Below, piece after piece: positions 27,052-36,396 of a stretch of 64,000 bases of DNA. This DNA is from Chlorobiota bacterium. GTDB lineage: Bacteria; Bacteroidota; Ignavibacteria; OLB7. The notes under the pieces are model-generated. The model made no database searches and was not told the DNA's origin. It worked only from the letters and a program-made list of their open reading frames with translations. Numbering within the stretch: position 1 is the first letter of the stretch; every line of letters starts with the position of its first letter. The stretch spans positions 53,026 through 117,025 of the forward strand of contig JAEUSP010000052.1 of NCBI GenBank assembly GCA_016788565.1. Direction: 5' to 3'. The position numbers and the translations under genes were made by a program.

Positions 27052-27200
27052 CTGCAAAAACCGCAAGAGCCGCGAAGCATAAAAACATAAAAAAAGCCAG
27101 CGGCGATTACTCACACAGAACAACGTTCAATCAATCATAACCCGACGGCTGGTGGATTCCCCGCCAACGTCACAGTTCAACTACAGGAGAGACAAACCGT

Positions 27201-28166
27201 ATGAAACTCAAAAGCTTTTTGATCGGCAGCACCCTGATTGCTGCGTTGGTAATCGGCGGCTGTAACGAAAACGACACCCCAACCGACCCAACCCCAACCG
27301 GAGTTGCACCGAAAGCAGTCACAAACTTAGTGGCCGTTTCCCTTAGCGAAACCTCGGTTGGCCTGCGCTGGAATTCCCCAGTTGATACGTCCTTAGCTGG
27401 CTATGATGTATCATGGAAAAGCAGTGATGGTACCGATTCGGGAAGCGTAAGCGTTGCACCAGCAACCGACACCACCCAGGATGCAACAGGGCTAAAAGTA
27501 GGAAAGACCTACAGCTTCACCGTGAAGACCAAGCGTGGCACACTGCTTTCGACAGGTGTTAGCGTTACCTGGGCCGGGGCACAACGATTCAGCAACGATG
27601 CAGCTAATGCAGCAACCACCATTCGCCTGTACGAAAAAGCTTCGTCGAATGGTAGCGGCTTGACTTTGGACCCAAGCCTTGGCGGCCCACGGAACATGTC
27701 GGTTGCTACGCCATCAGCCGCAGTGCAACTTGGCTTTATCGTTGATCCCGCAGGGAAAGTGGTGATTGGTGCTGCGTACTCCTTCCCAGAGTTCAAAAAC
27801 GTGGATAAGTTCGACAGCAACACCTACGTCTCCACACAATCATGGGTGGCCAATGGATTGAGCGATTGGTTCTTGACACAGTCACTTGACAAGTACATCC
27901 CAGCAGACGGCAACTTGCGCGCCTTCACCTTCGAAGCCACCGTGACCGGAACAACTGGCCAAGGATTTGTGGCACGCACCGGCGCAACGGGCAACTACCA
28001 TTACGCTCGCATCTTTGTGAACAACGTTGGTGGCAAGCTGCTGCAAGGCACCGCACCAAACCGCTACGTTGAGCTGACGATCTCCTACCAAAACACGCCA
28101 AACGTCTTCTTCGCAAAGCGTGGAGCCGAGTCGCCAGTGGGTGTGTATTCACGCCGCATGTACTAA
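27201..28166 (+). CDS. Lipoprotein with fibronectin type III domain
   Basis: The 321-aa protein has a lipoprotein signal with lipobox VIGGC (lipidated Cys at about 21), a Pro/Thr-rich spacer, and a fibronectin type III domain at about 35-125 (KAVTNLVAVSLSETSVGLRW and YDVSWK). A C-terminal all-beta region (about 135-321) is not recognised. An AGGAGA Shine-Dalgarno lies 11 bases before the ATG. There is no T9SS sorting domain, so lipid anchoring at the outer membrane is the likely fate. A long predicted leader with possible structure precedes it, and a strong terminator follows. Confidence 0.75.
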   Translation: MKLKSFLIGSTLIAALVIGGCNENDTPTDPTPTGVAPKAVTNLVAVSLSETSVGLRWNSPVDTSLAGYDVSWKSSDGTDSGSVSVAPATDTTQDATGLKVGKTYSFTVKTKRGTLLSTGVSVTWAGAQRFSNDAANAATTIRLYEKASSNGSGLTLDPSLGGPRNMSVATPSAAVQLGFIVDPAGKVVIGAAYSFPEFKNVDKFDSNTYVSTQSWVANGLSDWFLTQSLDKYIPADGNLRAFTFEATVTGTTGQGFVARTGATGNYHYARIFVNNVGGKLLQGTAPNRYVELTISYQNTPNVFFAKRGAESPVGVYSRRMY

Positions 28167-28207
28167 GCAAAAGGCCTTCCCAGCAAGGTTGGGATAGCAA
28201 ACAACAC

Positions 28208-28248
28208 AACGGGGTGGAAGCTGCAAAATGCTTCCACCCCGTTTTTAT
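28208..28248 (+). terminator. Rho-independent terminator of the lipoprotein gene
   Basis: A 13-bp stem (28208-28220 with 28231-28243, core CGGGGTGGAAG) and a 10-base loop are followed by TTTTATTTT. It lies about 40 bases after the stop. Confidence 0.9.
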
Positions 28249-28250
28249 TT

Positions 28251-28278
28251 TCCACTCCAATGAAAGTGGTTTGCGCAA
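28251..28278. repeat. MITE-like element, half copy
   Basis: ACTCCAATGAAAGTGGTTTGCG resembles one end of the palindromic element; it is closest to the right end of the copy at 29891-30027 read on the minus strand. No partner end is seen nearby, so this is a remnant. Confidence 0.45.
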
Positions 28279-28309
28279 TCCTCTTCCTCCCTGCTGCTCG
28301 ATAGCCTCT

Positions 28310-28597
28310 CTACCTCACCACCACCATCTTCTCCACAACCCGTTGCTGGCCCAGCATCAACTCCACCAGGTAGGTCCCTGGTTGCAGTTGGCTGCCGTCG
28401 AACTCCAGCGTGGAAGGCGGTTCCCACAGAATCGTTCCGGTTGTATCCACTGGCAAGGAGCGGCGCAGGAATACAAAGCTGCTGGTGATGATTGGTGGGA
28501 GCCAGCTTGGGCAGTTCCACCGTGAGGTTTCTTTGGTGTAAATGCAGTAGTCGCGTCCGTTCAGATAGACTACCTTGTGTTGGTTGTTGGTCTCCAC
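28310..28597 (-). pseudogene. Displaced C-terminal part (sorting-type domain) of the gene at 28570-29808
   Basis: This 95-codon reading lies in the frame reached by a -1 shift from the upstream gene and overlaps its last 28 bases. It has no signal peptide and its first codon is GTG within the overlap. It ends LQPGTYLVELMLGQQRVVEK then MVVVR, which looks like the last strands of a T9SS sorting domain. The upstream gene has a signal peptide but no sorting domain, so the two were probably one reading frame. A real programmed shift, a recent mutation or a base-calling error are all possible. Confidence 0.55.
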
Positions 28598-29808
28598 TGC
28601 CCGGCCTCCAAGCGGAAGATAGCTGGGTGGATGGGATCGGTGGGCGCGGCGGTGGCCGAGCCTTGCAGCACGCGGCGGGCTTCGCGGATCATGCTATCGC
28701 GGAAGTCAATGCTGGGTTGTGAGGTTCCCAGGACAAGCTCGCCCAGGGAATCGCGGAAAGCAACGGAGCGGAGCGCGGCTTTCTCGGCACCGGTCCAATA
28801 GACACGGATATCAAGTGCTTGCTCGCGGGCGTTAGGTTGGTTTGGGTGAAGGGGCCCTGGGCCGTTGTCGTGTGCCCGCCACCATAGGTCGCTTCGGTGC
28901 GAGATTTCGCGGTATCTGTTCGGCGTAAGAGTAGTATCAGCTCGAAGTTGCCCTTTGGTCACCGCAAAGCTATCAACAAGGATATCAATGCCACCGGAGC
29001 CAGCGGTGGAGATGCCCAAGCTGTTGTTGAGATACTGCCGACTTGAATCCAACTGATAATAGACTGCCACACGGAAAATTTGATCGGTGTCATGGGCAGT
29101 ACCACCAGTGAACAGATGCCCTGTCACCACGAAGTACCCACACCGCGAAGAGTCAGCACCAGTGTACTGTCCACTGAGCATCAGGCGATTCTTCTGAAAC
29201 GTCCGCTCGCTTAAACTGGCTGCGTTGATCGCGATTGTTGTGGCAATCTGACCGATGGTTCCACTGTTCTTATAAACAGCCTCACTTACTGGGTATCGGC
29301 GTACTGGGTCTAATTCAGCAAGGTTCAGTTCCACTGTATCCGCTACCTTCGTGATAAACTTCGATGGCCACAACGTGGATTGCACACTATCAAATGGATA
29401 GAACACGATCTCGCGACCAAACCCGCCTCGCAAAATCTGCGGCGCGCTAATCGGCAGAAATCGCCGACCGCTACGCCACGATTGATCCGTGGTGTCCAAC
29501 AACACCCCCAACGCTGAGTCGGGTGGAGCGGGGAACAAGTTCCCCAAAAATGGGATCACCACTCCCAGCGAATCCATGTACGGCCAAATCGCGTCGGGGT
29601 CGTTGTGTGGTGGCCCATCGTATCCACCAATCAGATATTCGTAATCCCCAATGTTGTACGCTGGCTTGATCGGCTGCGCGCTGCTTGTTCGGCTGCCAAG
29701 CATCAGCAGCAGCGCCGCTACGGCCAACCACACTCCGACCTTCTGTGTGGCCTTCTTGTTCTGCTCGCTAACGCGGGCATTGTTCATCGGTTTCTGTCGA
29801 GTTCTCAT
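28570..29808 (-). CDS. Secreted protein of unknown function, frameshifted before its sorting domain
   Basis: The ATG at 29808 has GGAGG 9 bases upstream and opens a 412-aa reading with a signal peptide after a basic n-region (hydrophobic core AVAALLLMLG, ending TSSAQ). The body is a large mixed-beta protein with no family I recognise, and it contains Asp/Ser-rich loops. It stops at TAG 28570 without the C-terminal sorting domain typical of its neighbours, while such a domain lies immediately downstream in the -1 frame (28310-28597). No obvious X-XXY-YYZ slippery heptamer is seen in the overlap (which contains CCAACAACCAACAC), so a mutation or sequencing error is the simplest explanation. Confidence 0.65.
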   Translation of the reverse strand: MRTRQKPMNNARVSEQNKKATQKVGVWLAVAALLLMLGSRTSSAQPIKPAYNIGDYEYLIGGYDGPPHNDPDAIWPYMDSLGVVIPFLGNLFPAPPDSALGVLLDTTDQSWRSGRRFLPISAPQILRGGFGREIVFYPFDSVQSTLWPSKFITKVADTVELNLAELDPVRRYPVSEAVYKNSGTIGQIATTIAINAASLSERTFQKNRLMLSGQYTGADSSRCGYFVVTGHLFTGGTAHDTDQIFRVAVYYQLDSSRQYLNNSLGISTAGSGGIDILVDSFAVTKGQLRADTTLTPNRYREISHRSDLWWRAHDNGPGPLHPNQPNAREQALDIRVYWTGAEKAALRSVAFRDSLGELVLGTSQPSIDFRDSMIREARRVLQGSATAAPTDPIHPAIFRLEAGQWRPTTNTR

Positions 29809-29890
29809 GGCTTCTGCCTCCTAACGGATTGTTATCTGCCGCCGCGCTCCCGCCCGCGGCGATGATTGATGGTAATGGTGCGGGAGTGGT

Positions 29891-30027
29891 TATACTCCAA
29901 ACAGAATGGTTTGCGAAAAATCTAGTCGTTGTCATTCCCGCGAAAGCGGGAGCCGATAGGCCTGCGCAGCGCATCCATACCACACATAGCTGAGTAGAGT
30001 TTCGCAAACCAATTTCATCCGAGTATA
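29891..30027. repeat. Palindromic MITE-like element, copy 2
   Basis: The 137-base copy starts TATACTCCAAACAGAA then TGGTTTGCGAAAA (left end) and finishes TTTCGCAAACCAATTT then CATCCGAGTATA (right end). The core again has CATTCCCGCGAAAGCGGGA, plus about 40 extra bases including CTGAGTAGAG that are shared with copy 3. It sits between two divergently placed surface genes. Confidence 0.7.
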
Positions 30028-30041
30028 TCCTGTTGTCATTC

Positions 30042-31670
30042 TCACTCTTGCTTGATAAACCGCGTGCTGGCAATCACCCTCCCTTCAGCATCATACACCG
30101 TCAGTATGTAGCCCCCACTTGCAACCCCACCAGCATTCCACAGTGCTGCGCCGACCGAAGGGTCGGTTGCCCCACTGGCCACCAATCGCCCGGTCAGATC
30201 ATGGATGGTCATCCGAGCCGGGGAGTGCTGCAATCGCCCATGCCACGCAATGTTGAGCCGATCACACACAGGGTTTGGCCAGATGGAAATAGCGTTCGAC
30301 TTCCCTTCAGCAGGAAGCTCTTGCACATCCACCGTCGGGTCGTCATGCGGAATGTAAGGCCCCCCAGCAAGGATCACCGCGATCCCTTGATCGAATCCCC
30401 ACCACTTCGGATCGTTGACCAGAACGTCGCTCCATCCATCTCCATTGCAGTCGGACAAGGGGTGCATTTTATAGAAGATGTTGGCTACCACTGCTTCGGA
30501 ATACCAAGCTTCGTTGTGGAGGTCAGGCCCGTTTTTTGAACCGGAAAAGGCTAACAAGCCAGGATCAACACCGATGACTGATAACATATCGAAGGTGTGC
30601 GTTGGATCATTGAGCGGTCCAAGTGGTCCACGAAGGAAGTAGGTGGTACTGAGGAAGACGCGGTCAGCATCATCACGGGAGAAGGAGCGAGAGCGGAAGG
30701 ATTTGCCGGGACGTGAGAGATAGACATAAACCCCGGCCTGTGGCCCAACCCAGACTTGTCCGGCGAAGTCGAGTTTGCCATCGCCGTCGTAATCGGCGTA
30801 GGTCAGCGGGGTGTTGATGCCGATGGAGGTATCCAGAGCGATCACGCGGTCGGGCGTTGAATTCCAGTTCCAGGGGGAACCCTCGCGGCCATACCAGATT
30901 TTGAGTTTTGGGTTGCCACCATAGCCCGCTCCCGTCACCATGTCTAACCGGTGATCGCCATCAACGTCGGCAATCACCGTGCTGTGGTCAAACCCTCCGC
31001 CACTACCATTATCATCGGGGTCACCAAGTTTCATGGTGGGTGCCGAGGTGGAGAAGGTGGAGCCACCTTCGTAGAACCAGATTTCTGGAAAGCTGCATGA
31101 CCGTGTCAGGACCAGTTCATCATCGCCATCGTTGTCCAGATCACAGGCAAACACCCCACGCGGGCAGAATTGGATTCCGGTGTTCAATGTGACCGATGGC
31201 GTGTCGGCAATGGCACCTTCGTTGCTAATCGAGAAAAAGACCAGCCGAAAAAAACAGAATGTTGATGGAGAGAATTGACAGGTATCTTCTGCAAGGACAA
31301 GGTAGCGTTGTTGGGAATCAAAGAAGGTTCCAATGACCGGATAGAGGAGACTACCGCTACTCGAATCAAAGGTCCAGACAGGTGTAGTATTGGGCGCCGG
31401 TGAGGCACCATGATAGATTCTCCACTGTCCTGCTCGCTGGATCCGAACAGCGAAATCAGTGAGGGAATCACTGCTCAGGTCGCCGAGATTTCCAGCACCA
31501 TCGCCAACTCCAGGGCTGGCATTCGGGCCAATCGCCTCTCCCTGAATCATCCAAATCTTCCGCAGCAACACGGCGTTGGGGTTTGGCAAGATCGTGTCAG
31601 AGGTTTGGGCCTGCAGGGGTAGGCTTGGCAGAGCAAGCAGCGTCAGAAGGATCATCAATCGCTGTTTCAT
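30042..31670 (-). CDS. FG-GAP/VCBS repeat surface protein with T9SS sorting domain (tandem copy 2)
   Basis: The 542-aa protein has a signal peptide (ending LPLQAQ) and an integrin-like beta-propeller. Calcium-binding-type loops are visible as DLDNDGDDE, DVDGDHRLD, DYDGDGKLD and DCNGDGWSD, each followed by hydrophobic strand residues. The sorting domain at about 450-542 has IWPNPVCDRL and ASGGYILTV. An AGGAGAG Shine-Dalgarno precedes the ATG. Only 9 bases separate it from the stop of the upstream paralog at 31680, so the pair forms an operon. Several blocks are almost identical to the paralog while others differ strongly. Confidence 0.85.
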   Translation of the reverse strand: MKQRLMILLTLLALPSLPLQAQTSDTILPNPNAVLLRKIWMIQGEAIGPNASPGVGDGAGNLGDLSSDSLTDFAVRIQRAGQWRIYHGASPAPNTTPVWTFDSSSGSLLYPVIGTFFDSQQRYLVLAEDTCQFSPSTFCFFRLVFFSISNEGAIADTPSVTLNTGIQFCPRGVFACDLDNDGDDELVLTRSCSFPEIWFYEGGSTFSTSAPTMKLGDPDDNGSGGGFDHSTVIADVDGDHRLDMVTGAGYGGNPKLKIWYGREGSPWNWNSTPDRVIALDTSIGINTPLTYADYDGDGKLDFAGQVWVGPQAGVYVYLSRPGKSFRSRSFSRDDADRVFLSTTYFLRGPLGPLNDPTHTFDMLSVIGVDPGLLAFSGSKNGPDLHNEAWYSEAVVANIFYKMHPLSDCNGDGWSDVLVNDPKWWGFDQGIAVILAGGPYIPHDDPTVDVQELPAEGKSNAISIWPNPVCDRLNIAWHGRLQHSPARMTIHDLTGRLVASGATDPSVGAALWNAGGVASGGYILTVYDAEGRVIASTRFIKQE

Positions 31671-31679
31671 GGTTCTCTC

Positions 31680-33317
31680 CTACGGTTGTTTGATAAACTG
31701 AGTGCTGGCAATCATCCCGCCGTCGGCATCATACACCGTCAGCCGGTAGCATCCGCTGGCAATCTCGGCAGCATTCCACTGCATGGCTCCAACCGCGCCA
31801 TCGGTTGCCCCGCTGGCCACCAATCGCCCGGTCAGATCGTGAATGGTCATCCGAGCCGGGGAGTGCTGCAATCGCCCATGCCACGCAATGTTGAGCCGAT
31901 CACACACAGGGTTTGGCCAGATGGAAATAGCGTTCGACTTCCCTTCAGCAGGAAGCTCTTGCACATCCACCGTCGGGTCGTCGTGCGGGATGTAAGGGCC
32001 CCCAGCAAGGATGATGGCAATCCCCTGATCGAACCCGCCCCACTTCGGGTCGGTACTCAAAAAATCATCCCATCCGTCACCGTTGCAATCCCGAAGTGGC
32101 ACTCGGTGAAACCACGCCATCGTTTCTTCTAATCCACCAGCGAAGTAGGCTTCAAAGTAGGGGTCTATTCCATCCTTGGTTGCTGAGAAGAGGAGCGGTC
32201 GTGGCTTTGGTCCATAGAGTGGGAGCATCTCCTGTTTTCGTTGAGGATCATTCAAATAACCGACACTGCCGAGGGGTCCGTACTGAGAGGTGCGGAAATA
32301 GACTTCGGCATCGTCACGGGAGAAGGAGCGAGAGCGGAAGGACTTGCCGGAGCCGGAGAGATAGACAAAAACACCGGGATTGTGAACTTGGAAGACTCTG
32401 CCGGCGAAGTCGAGTTTGCCATCGCCGTCGTAATCGGCGTAGGTCAGCGGGGTGTTGATGCCGATGGAGGTATCCAGAGCGATCACGCGATCGGGCGTTG
32501 AAGTCCAGTTCCAAGGGGAACCCTCGCGGCCATACCAGATTTTGAGTTTTGGGCCGCTGGGGTATCCACACCCAATCACCATATCTACATAGTGATCTCC
32601 ATCAACATCGGCGAACGCTGTGCTGTAAGCGTGGTCATCGTTCTCATCTTCATCTACAATGATTTTTGTTGGCTGCTCCACCTGAAAATCGGGTCCACCT
32701 TTGTAGAACCAGATTTCGGCGTTTGTGCTCCGTTGGTTGTCATGTAATAATACTGGCAGAACCGTGATTAGCTCATCAGCAGAGTCACCATCCAAATCCA
32801 CACCGAATCCTTCTGTTGTTGTTGGCTGACCTTCAGCATCATAAATAAGCAAAGGTTGTGCTGGTAATGAATCGCTGGTCAACCGATAAAAATACATTCG
32901 ATAATTCGGTGGGTGATCCCAAAAACGCTCTTGCCCGAAGCCAACAAGCCGACGACCATCGCCAAAAAAATCACCGATGACAGGATAGCTTGGTATTGGT
33001 GCTGCGACAATGGTTGTCCAAACTAATGCGGTATCAGGTTGGGGCTTTGCTCCCAGATACAATCTCCATTGTGACTGTTTGCCAACATGAACAAGGAAAT
33101 CTTGGATGGAGTCTTGATTGACATCAAACAGGCTTCCGGCAGCATCGCCAACCCGTGTGGTAGCATTGGGCCCAATCGCCTCCCCCTGAATCATCCAAAT
33201 CTTCCGCAGCAACACGGCGTTGGGGTTTGGCAAGATCGTGTCAGAGATTTGGGCGTGCAGGGGTAGGCTTGGCAGAGCAAGCAGAACAGCAAGAAGGAAG
33301 GTGGTTTTGATGCTCAT
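31680..33317 (-). CDS. FG-GAP/VCBS repeat surface protein with T9SS sorting domain (tandem copy 1)
   Basis: I use the ATG at 33317, which has GGAGAT 7 bases upstream and a standard signal peptide (MSIKTTFLLAVLLALPSLPL, ending HAQ), giving 545 aa. FG-GAP calcium loops appear as DLDGDSADE, DVDGDHYVD, DYDGDGKLD and DCNGDGWDD, and a sorting domain closes the protein (IWPNPVCDRL, ASGCYRLTV). It is the first gene of a two-gene operon with its paralog. The start of the mature protein, the third propeller loop and the C-terminal domain are nearly identical between the copies; the intervening segments are diverged, a mosaic pattern typical of gene conversion. Confidence 0.85.
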   Translation of the reverse strand: MSIKTTFLLAVLLALPSLPLHAQISDTILPNPNAVLLRKIWMIQGEAIGPNATTRVGDAAGSLFDVNQDSIQDFLVHVGKQSQWRLYLGAKPQPDTALVWTTIVAAPIPSYPVIGDFFGDGRRLVGFGQERFWDHPPNYRMYFYRLTSDSLPAQPLLIYDAEGQPTTTEGFGVDLDGDSADELITVLPVLLHDNQRSTNAEIWFYKGGPDFQVEQPTKIIVDEDENDDHAYSTAFADVDGDHYVDMVIGCGYPSGPKLKIWYGREGSPWNWTSTPDRVIALDTSIGINTPLTYADYDGDGKLDFAGRVFQVHNPGVFVYLSGSGKSFRSRSFSRDDAEVYFRTSQYGPLGSVGYLNDPQRKQEMLPLYGPKPRPLLFSATKDGIDPYFEAYFAGGLEETMAWFHRVPLRDCNGDGWDDFLSTDPKWGGFDQGIAIILAGGPYIPHDDPTVDVQELPAEGKSNAISIWPNPVCDRLNIAWHGRLQHSPARMTIHDLTGRLVASGATDGAVGAMQWNAAEIASGCYRLTVYDADGGMIASTQFIKQP

Positions 33318-33906
33318 CGTTGATCTCCGATTCAGGTTGTTGGTTGGCGGGAACTTACGCTGATTGCCATACCTGATAAAGACAACGTTTGGAGTGATAG
33401 TTCTCACCCAGTGAAAAGTTTTTGGATCATTCTAAGCTCAGTGTGCGAAGGGGAAAACGATAAGTGGAACCACGGCTCCTTCTCGGCGCAGTGGTTCGGC
33501 TCAAACTTCGACTGCTTCAACAATCTCAGCATTCAGCATGAGCGAAGGTCAACATCCGGTGGAAACTCTACCACTTTAAGGTGGTGTCAAACTTTTGGCT
33601 TCTTACTGGAATAATGTAATAGAACCTGCGGTTGTGACAGGGGTTACAAAAAAAATATTCGGCCCAAATAGCGTTAGCGACCTGCTAACGCTATTTGAGC
33701 CGAATATGCCCTTATTATGAGATTGAACGTGGTGCTATGCTGCCCCTTTTACGGCGTTGTCCCTGGCTGGAATACAAGATGCCCATTTAGGACTTTGCCC
33801 ATTAATCGCGTACTCGGGGAACTGGAAATTTGGGGGCAATAAAAAACAACTTCTGCTGCCTCCATGCCCCTTACTTCGAAATTCGGCATTCAACATTCGC
33901 CAAAAA
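33318..33906. other. Gene-free stretch with terminator and CATT repeats
   Basis: No credible gene is present in these 589 bases. They contain the terminator at 33648-33707, a TGTCACAACC motif on the minus strand near 33633-33642, and ATTCGGCATTCAACATTCG at 33881-33899, which resembles the repeat before the VWA gene. I found no convincing TAnnTTTG core for the FG-GAP operon. Confidence 0.4.
33648..33707 (-). terminator. Strong rho-independent terminator of the GAF/GGDEF gene
   Basis: A 24-bp stem with one mismatch (33655-33678 with 33684-33707, core AATAGCGTTAGC) has a 5-base loop. On the minus strand it is followed by a run of eight T residues. It lies about 200 bases beyond the stop at 33907. 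Confidence 0.85.
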
Positions 33907-36276
33907 TTAATACAGCACTATCGCATTCCCTTCCCCTTTGCGCGCTGTCTCCAGTGCTTGGCGGGCTCCGTTGATTACCGTATCAGCTCCTTCAAGGTCC
34001 CCCAAATCGCATAGGCCGGTTGAGATTGTCACCGAAAGTTTGCGCTGGCCAACAGAGATAACCCTGCCGGCAATCTCCTTCCGCAGCTTCTCTCCCCACA
34101 GGTATGCTTGCTGGTCGTTCTTGCCAATCAGCACCACACCAAACCCTCCGTCGGGAAGCCGCCCTGCAGTGTCGTAGGGGCGGATGGCGCGGCTGATCAT
34201 TGCTCCAACATGGGCGTAGATCGTCTCCTCTAACTCCGGCTGTCCTTTCACTTGCAACGATCCCGGCATATCAACCGAGATGAGCGCGAGGGTGAGGGGA
34301 ACCGTGAAATCGCGCGAGCGGGAAACCTCGCGGGTGAGCGCAGAATAGAGGTAGTCGGAGTTGTACAACCCCGTCACTTCATCGAACACGCTTTGCGATT
34401 CCACCGCTTGGTTGGCGTTATAGACCTCGATCGCCATTGCTGCGTAGCGGACCAAGTCGCGCAGGATGTCAACATCGCGGGGGATGTAGGCCGATGCCCC
34501 CGGGTGCTCAATCGCCAAGGCACCGTAGCACTTTGCGGCGGCCACCAACGGTAGCGTTAGGAAGGTTCCGCCCGTGGGGAGCTTCTCCCCCATTCGGAAC
34601 CGAACTTCTTTGCCAACTTGGGCGATGTAGATTTCCTCGGCAAACCGCGTTGCGCGGCCAATCAAGCTGCCGTGCATATCCGGCTGAAGGGCTTTCACTT
34701 CCCATTTCAGCGTGTCGGACTGGATTGCGGCAATCCGCCACTCCCCCCGTTCGGTGTCGAACAAAACGCAGGAAACGTAGGCGGAATCGAACAGTTGGGA
34801 AACGTGTTCCACCAGCATTTTGGCGACGGCTTCCGGGGTAAGCGATGTTCCGGTGAAAGCGCGGTGCATCTGCTCGAACGCATCCAACGTCCGCGCACTC
34901 AGCTGCAAATCGAACTTCTCGGTGTAGCTGCGGATCAGCCCAGAAATCAGCCGTGTGTATTCGGCAAGCGTGGCAACCGCGCCTTCGTCGAAAGCATTCT
35001 CGATGTTGGAATCGGCAGCCAGCACCCCCACAACCTCGCGGCGGAAAAAAACGGGAACGCCAACGAACGAGCGAGTATCGGTTTCGCGGGCGTAGTATTG
35101 GATAAGCTCGCGCCCGGCAGCAGGGCTGATGTCGGTGATGATTTCCGGAACGCCACTGCGGGCAATCTGGCTGATGATGTCGGTCCCTATCGGGAAGCGC
35201 GTTCCGGTTTTCACCTCCACATTTCCGGTGGCCACGGTGGCTTCCGGCAGAACGTGGCCACGCTCAAGATTCACCCAGAAATAGACGATTGAACGCGCCT
35301 GAATCGAACGCGCAACAGCGTTCAGCGTTTGGGCAACCAACCGCACAAACTCTGCGCGTGGCTCGCTCCCTTTCCCTTCCTCTTCCCCGTCCGACAAAAA
35401 GTCGTCCAGCATCATCTGCACCTGGTGGCGCACCGGAATTCGCTCCGGCTGCACTTCCTCCACCGGCCCGGTTAGCGGCACAGCATCGGCCACTTGTTCC
35501 TTTTTTGGCAACTCAGTTGGTGCAGGTTCAGCAGGTTTGGAATCCGTTGGCACGGCTGCTGGCTTGGGCGTTGCGGTCGGCACCTGCATCGGCAATGGAT
35601 TGGGGGAGATCAAGGATTCGGAAGCGTTGGCCGGAGCAGCAACAGGCTGAGTTTCGGCAGGCTGAGTTGCAGCCGACGGGGTTGCCGCCGCATCCGCTCC
35701 CTCCGTTGCAGCAAGGCTATGCGTCGGCTTGATAATGCGGAACGATTCTCCTGCGGCATCGCTGTCGCCACCATCGTCGTCGTTGTAGCTGCGCGAAATG
35801 GAGGGCGTGCGTGGCGGCGCGGAAGGGGTCGCGACAAAGGAATCATCCACCTCATCATCGCCAAAACTGCGCCGCCCCCCCACTGGTGAAACCACTGCAC
35901 GGTTGGCCGCTCCCCCGGCAGCTGGGCGTGCTGGTTCCTGTTCTGGTTCATCCTCGGTTCCAAATTTTTCTTGGAAATCATCAACGTCAAAAACAATCCG
36001 GCGGGTGCTGCTGTTCGGGTCGGTTTTGACTTTGGTTTTGAACGCTGGTGTTGGCAGTGTGGTGCTTCGTTGGCGAATCTGCACTTGGTCGTTCATCCGC
36101 TGGCGGACCGTGGCGTACAACGCCAATCCGCCAAGCACCGCAACCGCCGCGCCGATAATTTTGATGATCGGATCGGGCAGAAACAGGGCAATAGCAACGC
36201 CCAGCAGCGTGATGATCACGGCCAAGCCATCCTGCGGCTTGATAGCGTCACGGAATTGTATGGAGCTCATCCCCAT
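33907..36276 (-). CDS. Membrane protein with GAF domains and a degenerate GGDEF domain
   Basis: The roughly 789-aa protein has two N-terminal membrane segments (about 17-55), a long disordered Pro/Ala/Glu-rich linker (about 100-290), one or two GAF-type sensor regions (about 310-460 and 480-620), and a C-terminal GGDEF-fold domain (about 630-789) beginning FDEVTGLYNSDYLYSAL. The diguanylate cyclase active-site loop reads GRLPDGGFGVVL where RxGGDEF is expected, so the catalytic acidic residue is missing. Cyclic-di-GMP synthesis is therefore unlikely, and the domain may bind nucleotide or signal by dimerisation. I use the ATG at 36276; one at 36270 is equally possible. A strong terminator follows. 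Confidence 0.8.
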   Translation of the reverse strand: MGMSSIQFRDAIKPQDGLAVIITLLGVAIALFLPDPIIKIIGAAVAVLGGLALYATVRQRMNDQVQIRQRSTTLPTPAFKTKVKTDPNSSTRRIVFDVDDFQEKFGTEDEPEQEPARPAAGGAANRAVVSPVGGRRSFGDDEVDDSFVATPSAPPRTPSISRSYNDDDGGDSDAAGESFRIIKPTHSLAATEGADAAATPSAATQPAETQPVAAPANASESLISPNPLPMQVPTATPKPAAVPTDSKPAEPAPTELPKKEQVADAVPLTGPVEEVQPERIPVRHQVQMMLDDFLSDGEEEGKGSEPRAEFVRLVAQTLNAVARSIQARSIVYFWVNLERGHVLPEATVATGNVEVKTGTRFPIGTDIISQIARSGVPEIITDISPAAGRELIQYYARETDTRSFVGVPVFFRREVVGVLAADSNIENAFDEGAVATLAEYTRLISGLIRSYTEKFDLQLSARTLDAFEQMHRAFTGTSLTPEAVAKMLVEHVSQLFDSAYVSCVLFDTERGEWRIAAIQSDTLKWEVKALQPDMHGSLIGRATRFAEEIYIAQVGKEVRFRMGEKLPTGGTFLTLPLVAAAKCYGALAIEHPGASAYIPRDVDILRDLVRYAAMAIEVYNANQAVESQSVFDEVTGLYNSDYLYSALTREVSRSRDFTVPLTLALISVDMPGSLQVKGQPELEETIYAHVGAMISRAIRPYDTAGRLPDGGFGVVLIGKNDQQAYLWGEKLRKEIAGRVISVGQRKLSVTISTGLCDLGDLEGADTVINGARQALETARKGEGNAIVLY

Positions 36277-36396
36277 GGTTGATTGATGAACCCATGCACG
36301 GCTGTGCACGGGAAAAAGGAACGGAAGAAAGGGTGCAATGGCTCGGTAACAACTTGGCCAGTAGCGGCGTTCTCAGTAGAACGCGCGAGAGAGGAA

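Noticed and set aside
28570..28600. Programmed -1 frameshift site
   Set aside because: The overlap has no X-XXY-YYZ slippery heptamer or obvious downstream pseudoknot, so a mutation or sequencing error is preferred.
11470..30027. Insertion sequence
   Set aside because: No transposase-like reading or long inverted repeats with coding capacity were found; the elements are too short to be autonomous.
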